DNA of 64,000 nt from Alkalidesulfovibrio alkalitolerans DSM 16529 (GTDB lineage: Bacteria; Desulfobacterota; Desulfovibrionia; Desulfovibrionales; Desulfovibrionaceae): NCBI RefSeq assembly GCF_000422245.1, contig NZ_ATHI01000027.1:62001-126000 (forward strand). The letters run 5' to 3'. The translations under genes and the position numbers were made by a program. The notes beneath the pieces are model-generated. The model saw nothing but the letters and a program-made list of their open reading frames with translations. It was not told the DNA's origin and did not search any database. Positions 26,509-35,345 of the stretch are shown here, in pieces; position 1 is the stretch's first letter; each line of letters begins with the position of its first letter.

Positions 26509-27504
26509 CTACGCTTCTTCCTTGAGCGCCCGTGTCATGAGTTCACGCACGGCCTCGGAGGGATCCTTATTCTCGTTGAGCACCTTGTAGACCATGTCCG
26601 TGATGGGCAGTTCCACGTCGTGACGCTGGCCGAGTTGGTACACGGCCTCGGTGGTTTTCACGCCCTCGGCGACCATCTTCATGGAGTCGAGGATGTCCAG
26701 GAGCTTCTGGCCCTTACCCAGGCGCAGGCCCACCTGGCGGTTGCGCGAGAGCTCGCCGGTGCAGGTCAGCACCAGATCGCCCATGCCCGAGAGACCCATG
26801 AAAGTCTGGGGCTTGGCGCCCATGGCCAGGCCCAGGCGCGTCATCTCGGCCAGGCCGCGCGTGATGAGCGCGGCGCGGGCGTTGGAACCGAAGCCCAGGC
26901 CGTCCGAGATGCCCGCCGCGATGGCGATGACGTTTTTGATCGCGCCACCCAGTTCCACGCCCCGGTAATCCTCGTTCATGTAGACGCGGAAGGTGGGGCT
27001 GGAGAGCTCGGCCTGAAGCTCCTTGCCGAGCTTCTTGCTGCCGCAGCCAAGCGCCACGGCCGTGGGCATCTCACGCATGACCTCGAAGGCGAAGCTCGGC
27101 CCGGAGAGCATGGCGAAGCGGGGCTTGATGGAGGCGAGAGTCTCTTCCACGACCATGGACATGGTGGCCAGGGTGCCCAGCTCGATGCCCTTGGAGGCGC
27201 AGACGATGACGGGCTTTTTGGGCAACAGGGGCTTGATGTTCTGGAGCACGCCCCGGAAGAACTGGCTCGGCACGGCGAAGAGGAAGTGTTCGGCTCCCGA
27301 AGCGACCTGCGAGGCGTCCTGCGAGGCGTGGACGTTTTCGTTGAGTTTCACGCCCGGCATGTACCAGGTGTTTTCCCCGGTGGAGCGGATGGCGGCCAGA
27401 AGCTCTGCCTCGCGTACCCACAGCCGGACTTCGTGTCCGTTTTTGGCGAGATGATCGGCCAGGGTCGTGCCCCAGCTTCCGGCGCCGATGACGGCAAATC
27501 GCAT
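26509..27504 (-). CDS. gpsA: NAD(P)H-dependent glycerol-3-phosphate dehydrogenase
   Basis: A 331-residue cytoplasmic enzyme reducing dihydroxyacetone phosphate to sn-glycerol-3-phosphate for phospholipid synthesis. Motifs: GAGSWGTTLADHLAKNGHEV (dinucleotide fold, residues 7-26), SKGIE, LSGPSFAFEV, and the signature GAIKNVIAIAAGISDG with the catalytic Lys, followed by NARAALITRGLAEM. ATG 27504 has AAGGAG upstream. No partner gene is adjacent on this strand. Confidence 0.96.
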   Translation of the reverse strand: MRFAVIGAGSWGTTLADHLAKNGHEVRLWVREAELLAAIRSTGENTWYMPGVKLNENVHASQDASQVASGAEHFLFAVPSQFFRGVLQNIKPLLPKKPVIVCASKGIELGTLATMSMVVEETLASIKPRFAMLSGPSFAFEVMREMPTAVALGCGSKKLGKELQAELSSPTFRVYMNEDYRGVELGGAIKNVIAIAAGISDGLGFGSNARAALITRGLAEMTRLGLAMGAKPQTFMGLSGMGDLVLTCTGELSRNRQVGLRLGKGQKLLDILDSMKMVAEGVKTTEAVYQLGQRHDVELPITDMVYKVLNENKDPSEAVRELMTRALKEEA

Positions 27505-27637
27505 GGCAACTCCTTAGCGAGAAATAAGACATAAAGGATACGCGCCGTGCCAGCCCTTGGCAAGCGGCCACACCGCTGGCCGACGGAAGCGGAAGGCACG
27601 AAATCCGCGTCGCGCAGCGCCTCGTCAGAGCCCGGAC

Positions 27638-27877
27638 TCAGGCCTTGATTTTGCTCACCAGCCAGATCAGGACCACTGCTCCGGCTGTGGCCGTGACGAG
27701 GCTGCCGAGCAGACCGTAGGCTGTGATGCCGAGCAAGGAGAAGAGAAAACCACCCAAAAGCGCGCCCACCACGCCCACGGCGAGGTTACCGAAAAGCCCG
27801 AAACCGCCGCCGCGCATGATCTTGCCAGCCAGCCACCCGGCGCACAGGCCGATCAGCAAAAACCAGACGATGCCCAT
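27638..27877 (-). CDS. GlsB/YeaQ/YmgE family small membrane protein
   Basis: A 79-residue protein with three hydrophobic helices and Gly-rich turns: MGIVWFLLIGLCAGWLAGKIMRGGGFGLFGNLAVGVVGALLGG and a third helix ending VLIWLVSKIKA. This is the transglycosylase-associated (YeaQ/YmgE) family, often stress-induced and of unclear function. ATG 27877 follows TGGAGGACAATC; a longer frame upstream to 27961 overlaps a palindromic-repeat fragment and lacks a ribosome site. Confidence 0.85.
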   Translation of the reverse strand: MGIVWFLLIGLCAGWLAGKIMRGGGFGLFGNLAVGVVGALLGGFLFSLLGITAYGLLGSLVTATAGAVVLIWLVSKIKA

Positions 27878-27953
27878 GATTGTCCTCCACGGTTTTCGTC
27901 TTTGTAGCACGCCCGGCTGCAAAGGCAATGGAGAGAAGCGCGCACGGGAGAGA

Positions 27954-27991
27954 GGCTGCAACGCCGCAGATGGCGCTTTTGGGACCGTCTG
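27954..27991 (-). repeat. Palindromic repeat, left-arm fragment after mtnP
   Basis: On the minus strand, directly after the mtnP TAG, CAGACGGTCCCAAAAGCGCC then ATCTGCGGCGTTGC matches the left arm of the 127-bp repeat. The rest is missing. Confidence 0.72.
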
Positions 27992-28738
27992 CTAGAGGCC
28001 TCGGATGGCCTCCTGCAGCACCGAGGTCACGCGATCGGCGTTCTGGCGGAAGATGCGCAGGATCTCGTCCCAGGTCACGGGCTCCTCGTCGGTCTTCCAG
28101 CAGTCGTAATCCGTGGACATGGCCACGGCCGCGTAGGGAATGCCCGCCTCGTTGGCCAGGGCGCATTCCGGGGCGATGGACATGTTGATCACGTCCGCCC
28201 CCCACAGCCGGAAGACGTTTGACTCCGCGCGCGTGGAGAAGCGCGGTCCCTCGATGGTCACCACCGTGCCTTTCTCGTGGTAGGGATAGCCGAGCTTGCG
28301 GCAGGCCAGATTCAAGAGCCCACGCAGGCGCGCGTCGAAGGGGTCGGCCATGGGCGTGTGGATGGGCGCGTGCGGCTCGAAGCGGTCGTGGAAAGTCAAC
28401 TCGCGCCGTCGCGTGAAGTCGATGAACTGGTCCAGGATCACCAAGTGGCCGCGGTCGATCTCCTCGCGCAGCGAGCCCACGGCCGTGGTCGCCAGGATCG
28501 CTGTGCAACCGGCCTCCTTGAGAGCCCAGATGTTGGCGCGGTAGTTGACCTGGCTCGGCGGATGTGTGTGCGTGCGTCCGTGGCGGGCTAAAAGGATGAC
28601 CTCGCGGCCCTCGATCTCGCCCTTGCGCAGGGTGGAGTTGGGCTGGCCGTAGGGTGTGTGCGCCTCGATGTCGCGCGTGTTCTTCAGGATGTCCGGGTCG
28701 TCCAGGCCGCTGCCGCCGATGATGCCGATGATGGACAT
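27992..28738 (-). CDS. mtnP: S-methyl-5'-thioadenosine phosphorylase
   Basis: A 248-residue purine-nucleoside-phosphorylase-type enzyme splitting methylthioadenosine into adenine and methylthioribose-1-phosphate. ATG 28738 (MSIIGIIGGSGLDDPDIL) has GGGGAGAG upstream. Landmarks: IGGSGL, ARHGRTHTHPPSQVNYRANI, TTAVGSL, IEGPRFSTRAES and the NMSIAPECALANEAGIPYA region with the substrate-binding Met. apt, which recycles the adenine product, lies upstream on the same strand with the repeat element between them, so MTA salvage is grouped here. Confidence 0.94.
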   Translation of the reverse strand: MSIIGIIGGSGLDDPDILKNTRDIEAHTPYGQPNSTLRKGEIEGREVILLARHGRTHTHPPSQVNYRANIWALKEAGCTAILATTAVGSLREEIDRGHLVILDQFIDFTRRRELTFHDRFEPHAPIHTPMADPFDARLRGLLNLACRKLGYPYHEKGTVVTIEGPRFSTRAESNVFRLWGADVINMSIAPECALANEAGIPYAAVAMSTDYDCWKTDEEPVTWDEILRIFRQNADRVTSVLQEAIRGL

Positions 28739-28780
28739 GCCGTGTCTCTCCCCTGGAAGGTAGTTGATGGACTCCACTTC

Positions 28781-28907
28781 ACAGGCCGTTCAAAGAGCGC
28801 CAGATGCAAGGCGCAAGGAAAGTTCAAGGCCGACGCGTACTCCAAAGTACGCGAGGATTTGAACTTTCCGCGGCAACGCAGCAGATGGTGCTCTTGGGGC
28901 GGTCTGT
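28781..28907. repeat. Full-length 127-bp palindromic repeat, copy B
   Basis: Outer arms ACAGGCCGTTCAAAGAGCGC and GCTCTTGGGGCGGTCTGT pair imperfectly (several G-T). The central stem GGAAAGTTCAA / TTGAACTTTCC is perfect, and CGCGTACT-CCAA-AGTACGCG forms an 8-bp apical hairpin. It is the same length as copy A and aligns with it gap-free, yet the central stem has a different sequence. It begins at the apt stop codon. Confidence 0.9.
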
Positions 28908-29428
28908 TACGTAATGTTCAAAAGGCAGGTATGATCGAAACCCGCCTCGCGCAGGATCTGACCGCCGGGCAGAAAGCCGAGTTCGATGACGAAGCCCAGG
29001 CCCGCCACCGATGCTCCGGCCTGCTCCACGATTTTTATCATGCCGTTGACCGTGCCGCCGGTGGCGAGCAGGTCGTCGATGATCAGCACCTTGTCGTCGC
29101 GCTCGATGGCGTCCACGTGCATGCACAGCGTGTCGGTGCCGTATTCCAGGTCGTAGGTCACGGACATGGTGCGGTAAGGCAGCTTGCCAGGCTTGCGCAT
29201 GGGCACGAAGGGCAGGCCCATGGTGTAGGCCAGCGGCGCGGCGAAGATGAAGCCGCGCGCCTCGGCGGCCGCGATCTTGGTGGCGCCCCGGCTGCCGAAC
29301 TTCTCGGCGAGTTGGTCCACGGCGAAACGGAAGGCCTTGGGGCTGGAAAGCAGCGGCGTGATGTCGAAGAAGACGATGCCTTCCTTGGGGTAGTTGGGAA
29401 TGTCACGGATATGTTCGCGCAGGTTCAT
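28907..29428 (-). CDS. apt: Adenine phosphoribosyltransferase
   Basis: A 173-residue purine salvage enzyme converting adenine and PRPP to AMP. It has the type I phosphoribosyltransferase motif VLIIDDLLATGGT (about residues 115-127), the early PNYPKEGIVFFDITPLL and ARGFIFAAPLA. ATG 29428 has AGGAGGGA upstream. The TAA stop abuts a full palindromic repeat. With mtnP it recovers adenine from methylthioadenosine. Confidence 0.96.
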   Translation of the reverse strand: MNLREHIRDIPNYPKEGIVFFDITPLLSSPKAFRFAVDQLAEKFGSRGATKIAAAEARGFIFAAPLAYTMGLPFVPMRKPGKLPYRTMSVTYDLEYGTDTLCMHVDAIERDDKVLIIDDLLATGGTVNGMIKIVEQAGASVAGLGFVIELGFLPGGQILREAGFDHTCLLNIT

Positions 29429-29541
29429 CGCGTTCCCTCCTGAATTCTGCTTTGGGGTGTATAGCCGCGAATCGCGAGGAAGAAAAGCCGTTCAGCCCGC
29501 GTGCGAACGCGCCAGAAAGGCGGGTTGCAATAGTGGTCTCG

Positions 29542-29883
29542 TCAATCGTCCTCGAACAGCGAAACGATCTGTGCGCGTAGCTCGGGAAGTCTTTTTTCGA
29601 CGAGGTTCCAGACGAGCTCGAGGTCGACGGAATCGTAGTCGTGGATGATCAGATTCCGCATGGCCTTCATCCGCGCCCAGGGAATTTCGGGATGGCTTTC
29701 GGCATGTCCGTCGTGCATCAGGCGCCCCGTGGCCTCGCCGATGATTTCGATGCGGCGCAAGACCGCGTCCTGAGTTTTGGCGTCGGCCAGGAAGTCCGCG
29801 TGGGAGATACCGTTCGTGTAGTCGGCGATGGCGTCGATGCTGTCGAGGATGTCCTGGAGATGGACGTGCCGGTCGCGGATCAT
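29542..29883 (-). CDS. hepT: HepT-like RNase toxin (DUF86)
   Basis: A 113-residue HEPN-fold toxin with the catalytic R-x4-6-H motif as RNLIIHDYDSVD (about residues 75-86), including the Tyr that the MntA partner AMPylates in characterised systems. ATG 29883 overlaps the mntA stop (ATGA), so translation is coupled and this start is preferred over 29898. Typical family length. Confidence 0.9.
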   Translation of the reverse strand: MIRDRHVHLQDILDSIDAIADYTNGISHADFLADAKTQDAVLRRIEIIGEATGRLMHDGHAESHPEIPWARMKAMRNLIIHDYDSVDLELVWNLVEKRLPELRAQIVSLFEDD

Positions 29884-30167
29884 AGGATGGGCACGCAATC
29901 CGCCAGGATGTTTGGGGCAAGACGGGGCTTGAGCGAGCGGCGAGAGACGAGGTCCACGGGGCGACCCAGCCGTTCCTCCAACTCCAGCTTGAGGCCGGCC
30001 GCGTCGAGCAGATCAACATCCGGCGCGAACTCCACCAGCAGGTCGAGGTCGCTGTCCGGCCGCGCCTCGCCGCGCGCAACGGAGCCGAAGAGCGCAGCCG
30101 AAACCACGCGGTTGCGCTGCAAGATGGGCGTGATTGCGGCGATCAGACGACGGGTTTCGACGGACAT
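29880..30167 (-). CDS. mntA: MntA-like nucleotidyltransferase antitoxin
   Basis: A 95-residue minimal nucleotidyltransferase with the motif LFGSVARGEARPDSDLDLLV, matching GS-x10-D-x-D of MntA. It inactivates HepT by adding AMP to its active-site Tyr (known for the family). ATG 30167 (MSVETRRLIAAI) is chosen; the frame continues to 30233 without family similarity. It precedes hepT with a four-base overlap. Confidence 0.9.
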   Translation of the reverse strand: MSVETRRLIAAITPILQRNRVVSAALFGSVARGEARPDSDLDLLVEFAPDVDLLDAAGLKLELEERLGRPVDLVSRRSLKPRLAPNILADCVPIL

Positions 30168-30259
30168 GGCGGCTTCCTTCCCTGGTTCATTGGCATAAAA
30201 CGGGTCGAGGGGCAATCCGAGCGCACAAGGCAAGCGCTAAACGCCGGGTTCCATGCGCC

Positions 30260-31516
30260 TCAGCCCGCGTGCGAGCGCGCCAGGGCCGCCAGTTCCGCCG
30301 CCTCGGCGGCCAGGGCGGCATGATCGATGGTCGTGAAACGTCCGCGCTCGAAGAGCACGCGGCCCGCGCAGACCGTGAGCACGTTCTCGTGGCCCGTGGC
30401 CGCGTAGACGGCCTGCGAGACGGGATTGAGCAGCGGCATGAGGCCGGGCCGCGTCAGATCCAGGGCCATGAAGTCGGCGGGAGAGCCGGGCGCGAGGCGG
30501 CCAAGCCCCGGCCAACCGAGCGCGTCCGCGCCGCCGCGCGTGGCCATGTCCAGGGCCATGTCCGCGCGCACGGCCATGGGGTCGTGCAGGTGAGCCTTGT
30601 GCATGAGCGCGGCCGCGTTCATCTCGCCGAACATGTTCAGGTCGCCCGCATCGCGCGGGGAGCCCGTACCAAGCGCCAGCCGCGCTCCCGCTTCGAGCAT
30701 GCTCCTCACCGGAGCGAAGCCGACGGCGCGCCTGGCGTCGGCCCTGGGGCAGTGGACCACGGCCGCGCCGCTTGCGGCCAGGATTTCGATCTCCTCAGGC
30801 AAGATATCCGCACAGTGCGTGAGCAGCGTGTTCGCGGCCAGCATTCCCTGCCTACGCAAGAACTCCAGGGGCCGCACGCCGTGCCGGGCCGCGAAGGCGG
30901 TCGTTGCACGCGCGCTTACGGCCGTGCGGACGACGAAAAGACAACCGCATTCGCGCGAAAGGGCGAAGGCAGCCTCCAACTCGCCGGGCGCGGCCATCGC
31001 CATGTCCGGGGCCGTGACAAGACGGCGCAGGCGTGGGTGCTCCATTGCGCCTTCCATGTCGCCATTCGCGTCGGGATCGAGAAGTCCGCCCGCCACGCAG
31101 CGAAGCCCCGATTCGTCGGCCGCAACGAGCACGACCTCGGCTGGAGCAAAAACGTCGGCGAAGCAGGTCGTTCCGGTACGGATCATCTCGGCGCAGGCGA
31201 TGCGCGCGGCGATCGTCGCGGCCCTGGGATCGTGAAGAATGCTCGTCGCGGGGTTTTTTGCGTCGTTGCCGGGCAACCCCCGGAACACGGTCATACCCGC
31301 GTTCGTGCAGGCGTTGACGAGCCCAGGCATGACCAGGGCCGCGCCGAGGTCGATGCGCCGCGCGGGCGCAAAGGATTCTTCCAGGCGCTCGGCAGGGCCG
31401 AGTGCCGCCACGAGCCCGTCCCTGACGGCCAGGGCCGCGCCGGGCAGCACCGTGCGCTCGTCGTCCTGGGTCAGGACGAAATCGGCACGGACGAGAAGGT
31501 CGCAGGATTCGGCCAT
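30260..31516 (-). CDS. Amidohydrolase-superfamily protein with degenerate metal site
   Basis: A 418-residue homologue of the MTA/SAH deaminase-like amidohydrolases. ATG 31516 has GGAGG upstream. The fold is recognisable (LVMPGLVNACTNAGM, HCPRADARRAVGFAPVRSMLEAG, DLNMFGEMNAAALMHKA, ATRGGADALG, LAPGSPADFMALDL). However, the HxH metal motif is C70-T-N72, the usual His and Glu of the H-x2-E strand are absent in FVVRTAVSARA, and the LGTD Asp is replaced (LGTGS, 282-286). Only the His of LLTHCAD (H234) remains. It therefore should not be a normal metal-dependent deaminase. It lies 3 kb from mtnP and apt. Confidence 0.8.
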   Translation of the reverse strand: MAESCDLLVRADFVLTQDDERTVLPGAALAVRDGLVAALGPAERLEESFAPARRIDLGAALVMPGLVNACTNAGMTVFRGLPGNDAKNPATSILHDPRAATIAARIACAEMIRTGTTCFADVFAPAEVVLVAADESGLRCVAGGLLDPDANGDMEGAMEHPRLRRLVTAPDMAMAAPGELEAAFALSRECGCLFVVRTAVSARATTAFAARHGVRPLEFLRRQGMLAANTLLTHCADILPEEIEILAASGAAVVHCPRADARRAVGFAPVRSMLEAGARLALGTGSPRDAGDLNMFGEMNAAALMHKAHLHDPMAVRADMALDMATRGGADALGWPGLGRLAPGSPADFMALDLTRPGLMPLLNPVSQAVYAATGHENVLTVCAGRVLFERGRFTTIDHAALAAEAAELAALARSHAG

Positions 31517-32142
31517 CGCGGTTCCTCCATCGCGACAATAGCCGCCGCGACAGCGGGCCGCAAGGGCGCTGGTTACTCGCGGCGCAGGGGCAGGCACAGG
31601 GTGAAGATACAAATACTTTGTTGGTTGAACAATTCATGAACAAGCTCAAGGCTTCGTAAGCCGTGGGGACAAGGGGGCGAGACGGAACACCTTAAAGTCA
31701 AATGAACGTATCCGCGTGTCAGCCAAGCTCATTTCCAAGTTGGTTACAAAAAATTAATATAAACTTCAGTGTTTTTACAAAACGGCTCTGAACCGGTGGG
31801 ATTATCAGGGAAAACACATGAAAATCACCTTAAACGACAACGCCCCGAAATGACCGGAAATATTGGATACGACTTGGATTATGTAAACTATTAAAACGAG
31901 TTGGGGGCCTCTGCGGTCCGGCGGGGGCCGTTTCTGGGGTTGATTGCACAAACGCAACATTATGTGCATTAAATGACTTGATTTTTACATCTCATGTTCA
32001 TTTCGCAGCGCCGTGTTGCCGCGCAGGCAAGGCGGGCGGTGGAAAAAGCAGAGGAAATCTGCGCCGGGCGGAGTTGGGGGCTTCGCGTGGGGGGACGTCC
32101 TGCGGGAGAACGGAAAAACGTCATCACGACAGGGGGTTGAAC
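31517..32142. other. Long AT-rich intergenic region before the chemoreceptor
   Basis: A 626-base divergent region. From about 31640 to 31980 base composition drops well below the surrounding GC, with A/T runs such as CAAAAAATTAATATAAAC. I see no frame of gene quality. An inverted repeat TGCACA-N12-TGTGCA (31945-31968) precedes the chemoreceptor by about 175 bases and may be its operator. The AT-rich part may hold promoters or foreign DNA. Confidence 0.5.
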
Positions 32143-33906
32143 ATGAACATAGGCGATCTGCGATTCAGGACCAAGCTCGGCGTGGGGTTCGGCGTCATCT
32201 TCGTTCTGTTTTCGATCATCATGGTCGTCAGCTATCAGAGCCTCGATCGCCTGGGTAGGGCCACGGACATGAACATGCGTTCGGTCAGGGTGCTCAACCA
32301 GGCCGAGAACATCGTCACCGCCCTCCTGAGCAAGGAGTCTGGCGTCCGGGGGTTCGTCATCACCGGCAACGAGGCCTTCCTCGAACCCTACGTCGCGGGG
32401 CGGCGCGACTATCAGATAGCCCTGGCCGAGATCAAGCGGCTCACGGCGAACTACCCGGAGCACCAAGACCGGCTGGCTGTTCTGGAGCGCGACGCCGAGC
32501 AATGGATCGCCAACACCGCCGAGTCCCAGATCGCCATGCGCCGCCAGGTCAACGAGGGCTCCATGATGTTCGAGAGCCTGGCGTCCGTGGTTGCCCGGGC
32601 GACAGGCAAGCATCTCATGGACGAGATGCGTTCGCTCCTGGTGGACATCATCGCGGACGAAAACGCGAGGCTCGATTCACGTACGTCCGAGGTGCAGCGC
32701 CAGGAAAAGCTCGCCGAGTCGATCATCGCCTACGGCGGCGGCGCCACCGTGGGATTGGGACTGCTCGTGGCCTTCGCCATCGGCATCTCCATCGTGCGGC
32801 CCATGGCCAAGACCCTTGAGTTCTCGCAGCGCGTGCAGGATGGCGACTACGACGCGACGCTCGACATCCGCCAGAAGGACGAGATCGGCAAGCTGGCCGA
32901 TGGACTGCGCGCCATGGTCGATTCCCTCAAGGAGAAAATCCGCGAGGCGGACAGAAAAAGCCGCGAGGCAGCCGCCGAGGCGGAGCGCGCGGCCGCGGCC
33001 ATGCGCGAGGCCGAGGAGGCGTCGCAGCGGGCCGAGGAGGGCCGCGCGGCCATCCTGGAGGCCGCCGCGCGCCTTGAGGAAGTGGTCGAGATCGTGACCT
33101 CGTCCTCGGAGCAGCTTTCGGCGCAGGTGGAGCAATCCAGCCGGGGCGCGGAGATGCAGAAGGATCGCGCCGGGGAGACGGCCACGGCCATGGAGGAGAT
33201 GAACGCGACGGTTTTGGAGGTTGCCAAGAGCGCGGCCCAGGCGGCCGAAAGCGCCGATCAGGCGCGCGAGCAGGCCCAAAGCGGGTCCGAGGTGGTCACG
33301 CAGGTCGTGTCGGCCATCGGTCAGGTGGAGGAGCAAGCCGCCCGGCTCAAGGGAAACATGTCGGGACTTGGCAAACAGGCCGAGGGCATCGGCCAGATCA
33401 TGAACGTGATTTCGGACATCGCCGACCAGACCAACCTGTTGGCCCTGAATGCGGCCATCGAAGCCGCCCGCGCGGGAGATGCCGGGCGCGGTTTCGCCGT
33501 GGTCGCGGACGAGGTGCGCAAGCTCGCCGAGAAAACCATGGCCGCGACCAAGGAAGTGGGCGAGGCCATCAACGGCATCCAGCAGGGCACGAGGCAGAGC
33601 ATCTCCAGCGTGGAGCAGGCCGCGGACGCCATCGAGCAGGCCACGGCCCTGGCGCGCACTTCGGGCGAGGCGTTGGTCGAGATAGTGAGCCTGGTAGAGA
33701 CCTCGGCGGATCAGGTACGGGCCATCGCCACCGCCTCCGAGGAGCAATCCTCGGCCAGCGAGGAAATCAACCGCGCCGTGGAAGACATCAACCGCATCTC
33801 CATCGAGACGTCCGACGCCATGGGGCAGTCGGCCCAGGCCGTTTCGGACTTGGCGCGTCAGGCGTCGGAATTGCGCAAGCTGATCCGTGAAATGAAGCAG
33901 GCCTAG
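32143..33906 (+). CDS. Methyl-accepting chemotaxis protein with CHASE3-like sensor
   Basis: A 587-residue transmembrane chemoreceptor. ATG 32143 ([17 protein letters not shown]) follows an AGGGGG site; an upstream frame extension is not coding. TM1 spans about 16-36; the periplasmic part to about 190 resembles CHASE3 ([23 protein letters not shown]); TM2 about 200-225; HAMP follows, then long Ala/Glu-rich coiled coil. The signalling tip [19 protein letters not shown] is at about 435-455 and interacts with CheA/CheW. There is no C-terminal CheR tether. No chemotaxis genes are nearby, so it is an orphan receptor; ligand unknown. Confidence 0.93.
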   Translation: MNIGDLRFRTKLGVGFGVIFVLFSIIMVVSYQSLDRLGRATDMNMRSVRVLNQAENIVTALLSKESGVRGFVITGNEAFLEPYVAGRRDYQIALAEIKRLTANYPEHQDRLAVLERDAEQWIANTAESQIAMRRQVNEGSMMFESLASVVARATGKHLMDEMRSLLVDIIADENARLDSRTSEVQRQEKLAESIIAYGGGATVGLGLLVAFAIGISIVRPMAKTLEFSQRVQDGDYDATLDIRQKDEIGKLADGLRAMVDSLKEKIREADRKSREAAAEAERAAAAMREAEEASQRAEEGRAAILEAAARLEEVVEIVTSSSEQLSAQVEQSSRGAEMQKDRAGETATAMEEMNATVLEVAKSAAQAAESADQAREQAQSGSEVVTQVVSAIGQVEEQAARLKGNMSGLGKQAEGIGQIMNVISDIADQTNLLALNAAIEAARAGDAGRGFAVVADEVRKLAEKTMAATKEVGEAINGIQQGTRQSISSVEQAADAIEQATALARTSGEALVEIVSLVETSADQVRAIATASEEQSSASEEINRAVEDINRISIETSDAMGQSAQAVSDLARQASELRKLIREMKQA

Positions 33907-33956
33907 TAGGCAGTCGAGAAAGGAGCTTGCCGAAAGCTCCAGGGGGCTTGAAACGA

Positions 33957-33998
33957 AAGCGCGCCGCGCGGCCAGGCAACCTGCCGCGCGGCGCGCTT
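33957..33998. terminator. Bidirectional hairpin after the chemoreceptor
   Basis: AAGCGCGCCGCGCGG and CCGCGCGGCGCGCTT form a 15-bp perfect stem with a 12-base loop between convergent gene ends. No long T tract, but the stem is very stable. Confidence 0.75.
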
Positions 33999-34016
33999 GC
34001 CGTGCAGCGCTGGACG

Positions 34017-35156
34017 CTACTCGCGACGCAGGGGCAGGCGCAGGGTGAAGACCGTGCCCTTGCCATGCTCGGAGAGGAAGGAAACCTCGCCGCCCAGATA
34101 ACGCTCGCCCAGAAGTTTCATGGAGTAGGTGCCAAGGCCCCGGCCCGTGCCCTTGGTGGAGAAAGAGCGCTTGAACACGTTCAGCCGCGTGGAGTCGTCC
34201 ATGATCTGCGCGTTCCTGACCCAGAAGGCCACCCGCTCGCCCTCGTCCGTGCAGCCGAGTTCCACCAGCCCGCCCGCATCCGTGGCCTCCAGCGCGTTCT
34301 TGACCATGTTGCCCATAACCCGCGAAAGAAGCGTGTAGTCGGTCTCCAGCCAGACCACGTCCGTGTCCGGCGAAAGCCCGAGCCGCTTGCCCCGGCCCGA
34401 GTCGTGCCGGGCGTAGACGCCCGCGAGCGACTGCAGCACGTCCGTGGACTTGAGCATCATAGAGCGGACCACCAGCTCGCCCGATTCCGCGGCCATCAGT
34501 TCGCGTTGGCTGGCGATCTCGTCGAGCATGCGCTCGAAGGAGACGTGCAAAACGCCCACGTCCTCGCGCAGGTGCGGCGGCACCTCGTCGCGCAGCATCT
34601 CCAAGAGCCCCTTCAGCCCCCCGGCCGTGTTCATGATGTCGTGGAAAAAGATGCGCTCCAGGGCGCGGCGGCGGTTCTGGTGGCTGATGTCGATGACCGA
34701 GAAGACCGTAAAGTTTTCGCCCGAGAGGGAGAATGGCACGGCCGTGACCAAAAGGTCGAGCGCCTCGAATATCCCCCTGTTCGTGCGCAGCATGCTGCAT
34801 TCCTGCGTCTCGCGCACGCCGTCCAGGCTCTTCAGGATGGCCCGCACGGCCCCGCACTCCTGGCAGAAGCTCGACGTGCCGCAGCCGCCATCCGTGTCTT
34901 TGGCGTGCACGCAGCCCAAAACCTCGCCCGGCCGTTGGCCGAGGATGTCCTTCACGTCGGTCGCGCCCACGAGGTCGAGCAGGCTCTTGTTGGCGAAGAC
35001 GATCTGGCGCGTGGCGTTCAGCACCACCACGAGCGAAGGCAAGGAGTTGACCATCTCCGTGCAGTGGTAGTCCTTGAATGCCTCGTACTGACGGAGCAGG
35101 TCGGTCGAGTCGGCGCGGCGGGCCGGTGCGAACAAGGTGGGGAAGGTGTCGTCCAT
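34017..35156 (-). CDS. Cytoplasmic PAS-domain sensor histidine kinase with Cys cluster
   Basis: A 379-residue soluble kinase. A PAS domain occupies about 35-155 and carries Cys82, His84, Cys92, Cys98 and Cys101 (GCVHAKDTDGGCGTSSFCQEC), with another Cys at 120; this spacing could hold a metal or Fe-S cluster. The phosphoacceptor region is RIFFHDIMNTAGG with His172, followed by a HATPase with NMVKNALEAT, KGTGRGLGTYSMK and a GGEVSF ending. No membrane segments. It is divergent from the alcohol dehydrogenase gene and has no response regulator next to it. The ligand is not known. Confidence 0.88.
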   Translation of the reverse strand: MDDTFPTLFAPARRADSTDLLRQYEAFKDYHCTEMVNSLPSLVVVLNATRQIVFANKSLLDLVGATDVKDILGQRPGEVLGCVHAKDTDGGCGTSSFCQECGAVRAILKSLDGVRETQECSMLRTNRGIFEALDLLVTAVPFSLSGENFTVFSVIDISHQNRRRALERIFFHDIMNTAGGLKGLLEMLRDEVPPHLREDVGVLHVSFERMLDEIASQRELMAAESGELVVRSMMLKSTDVLQSLAGVYARHDSGRGKRLGLSPDTDVVWLETDYTLLSRVMGNMVKNALEATDAGGLVELGCTDEGERVAFWVRNAQIMDDSTRLNVFKRSFSTKGTGRGLGTYSMKLLGERYLGGEVSFLSEHGKGTVFTLRLPLRRE

Positions 35157-35345
35157 GGGTGCCTGTCGTGAGAAACTGTCGTGAGAAACGCTGTTTTCCT
35201 GTACGCGATTTTGTTGTCAAGGCCAAGGCCGAAAGGCCGGGGGAGGCTGGGCAGTCTGGCAAAATTATTGATTTTGTCGCTGTGTGGAGCCATTATGTGA
35301 AAATACGGTCCGCGCGCGTCCCGAAAAAAGCCAAGGAGGTACGCC

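Noticed and set aside
32677-35262. 861-codon minus-strand frame across the chemoreceptor and PAS kinase
   Set aside because: It crosses two real genes and the terminator, with low-complexity Gly/Leu/Arg content and no domain.
35257-35272. Sigma-54-like TGGCAAAATTATTGAT before the alcohol dehydrogenase
   Set aside because: The -12 element has GA instead of the near-invariant GC, so the match is not convincing.
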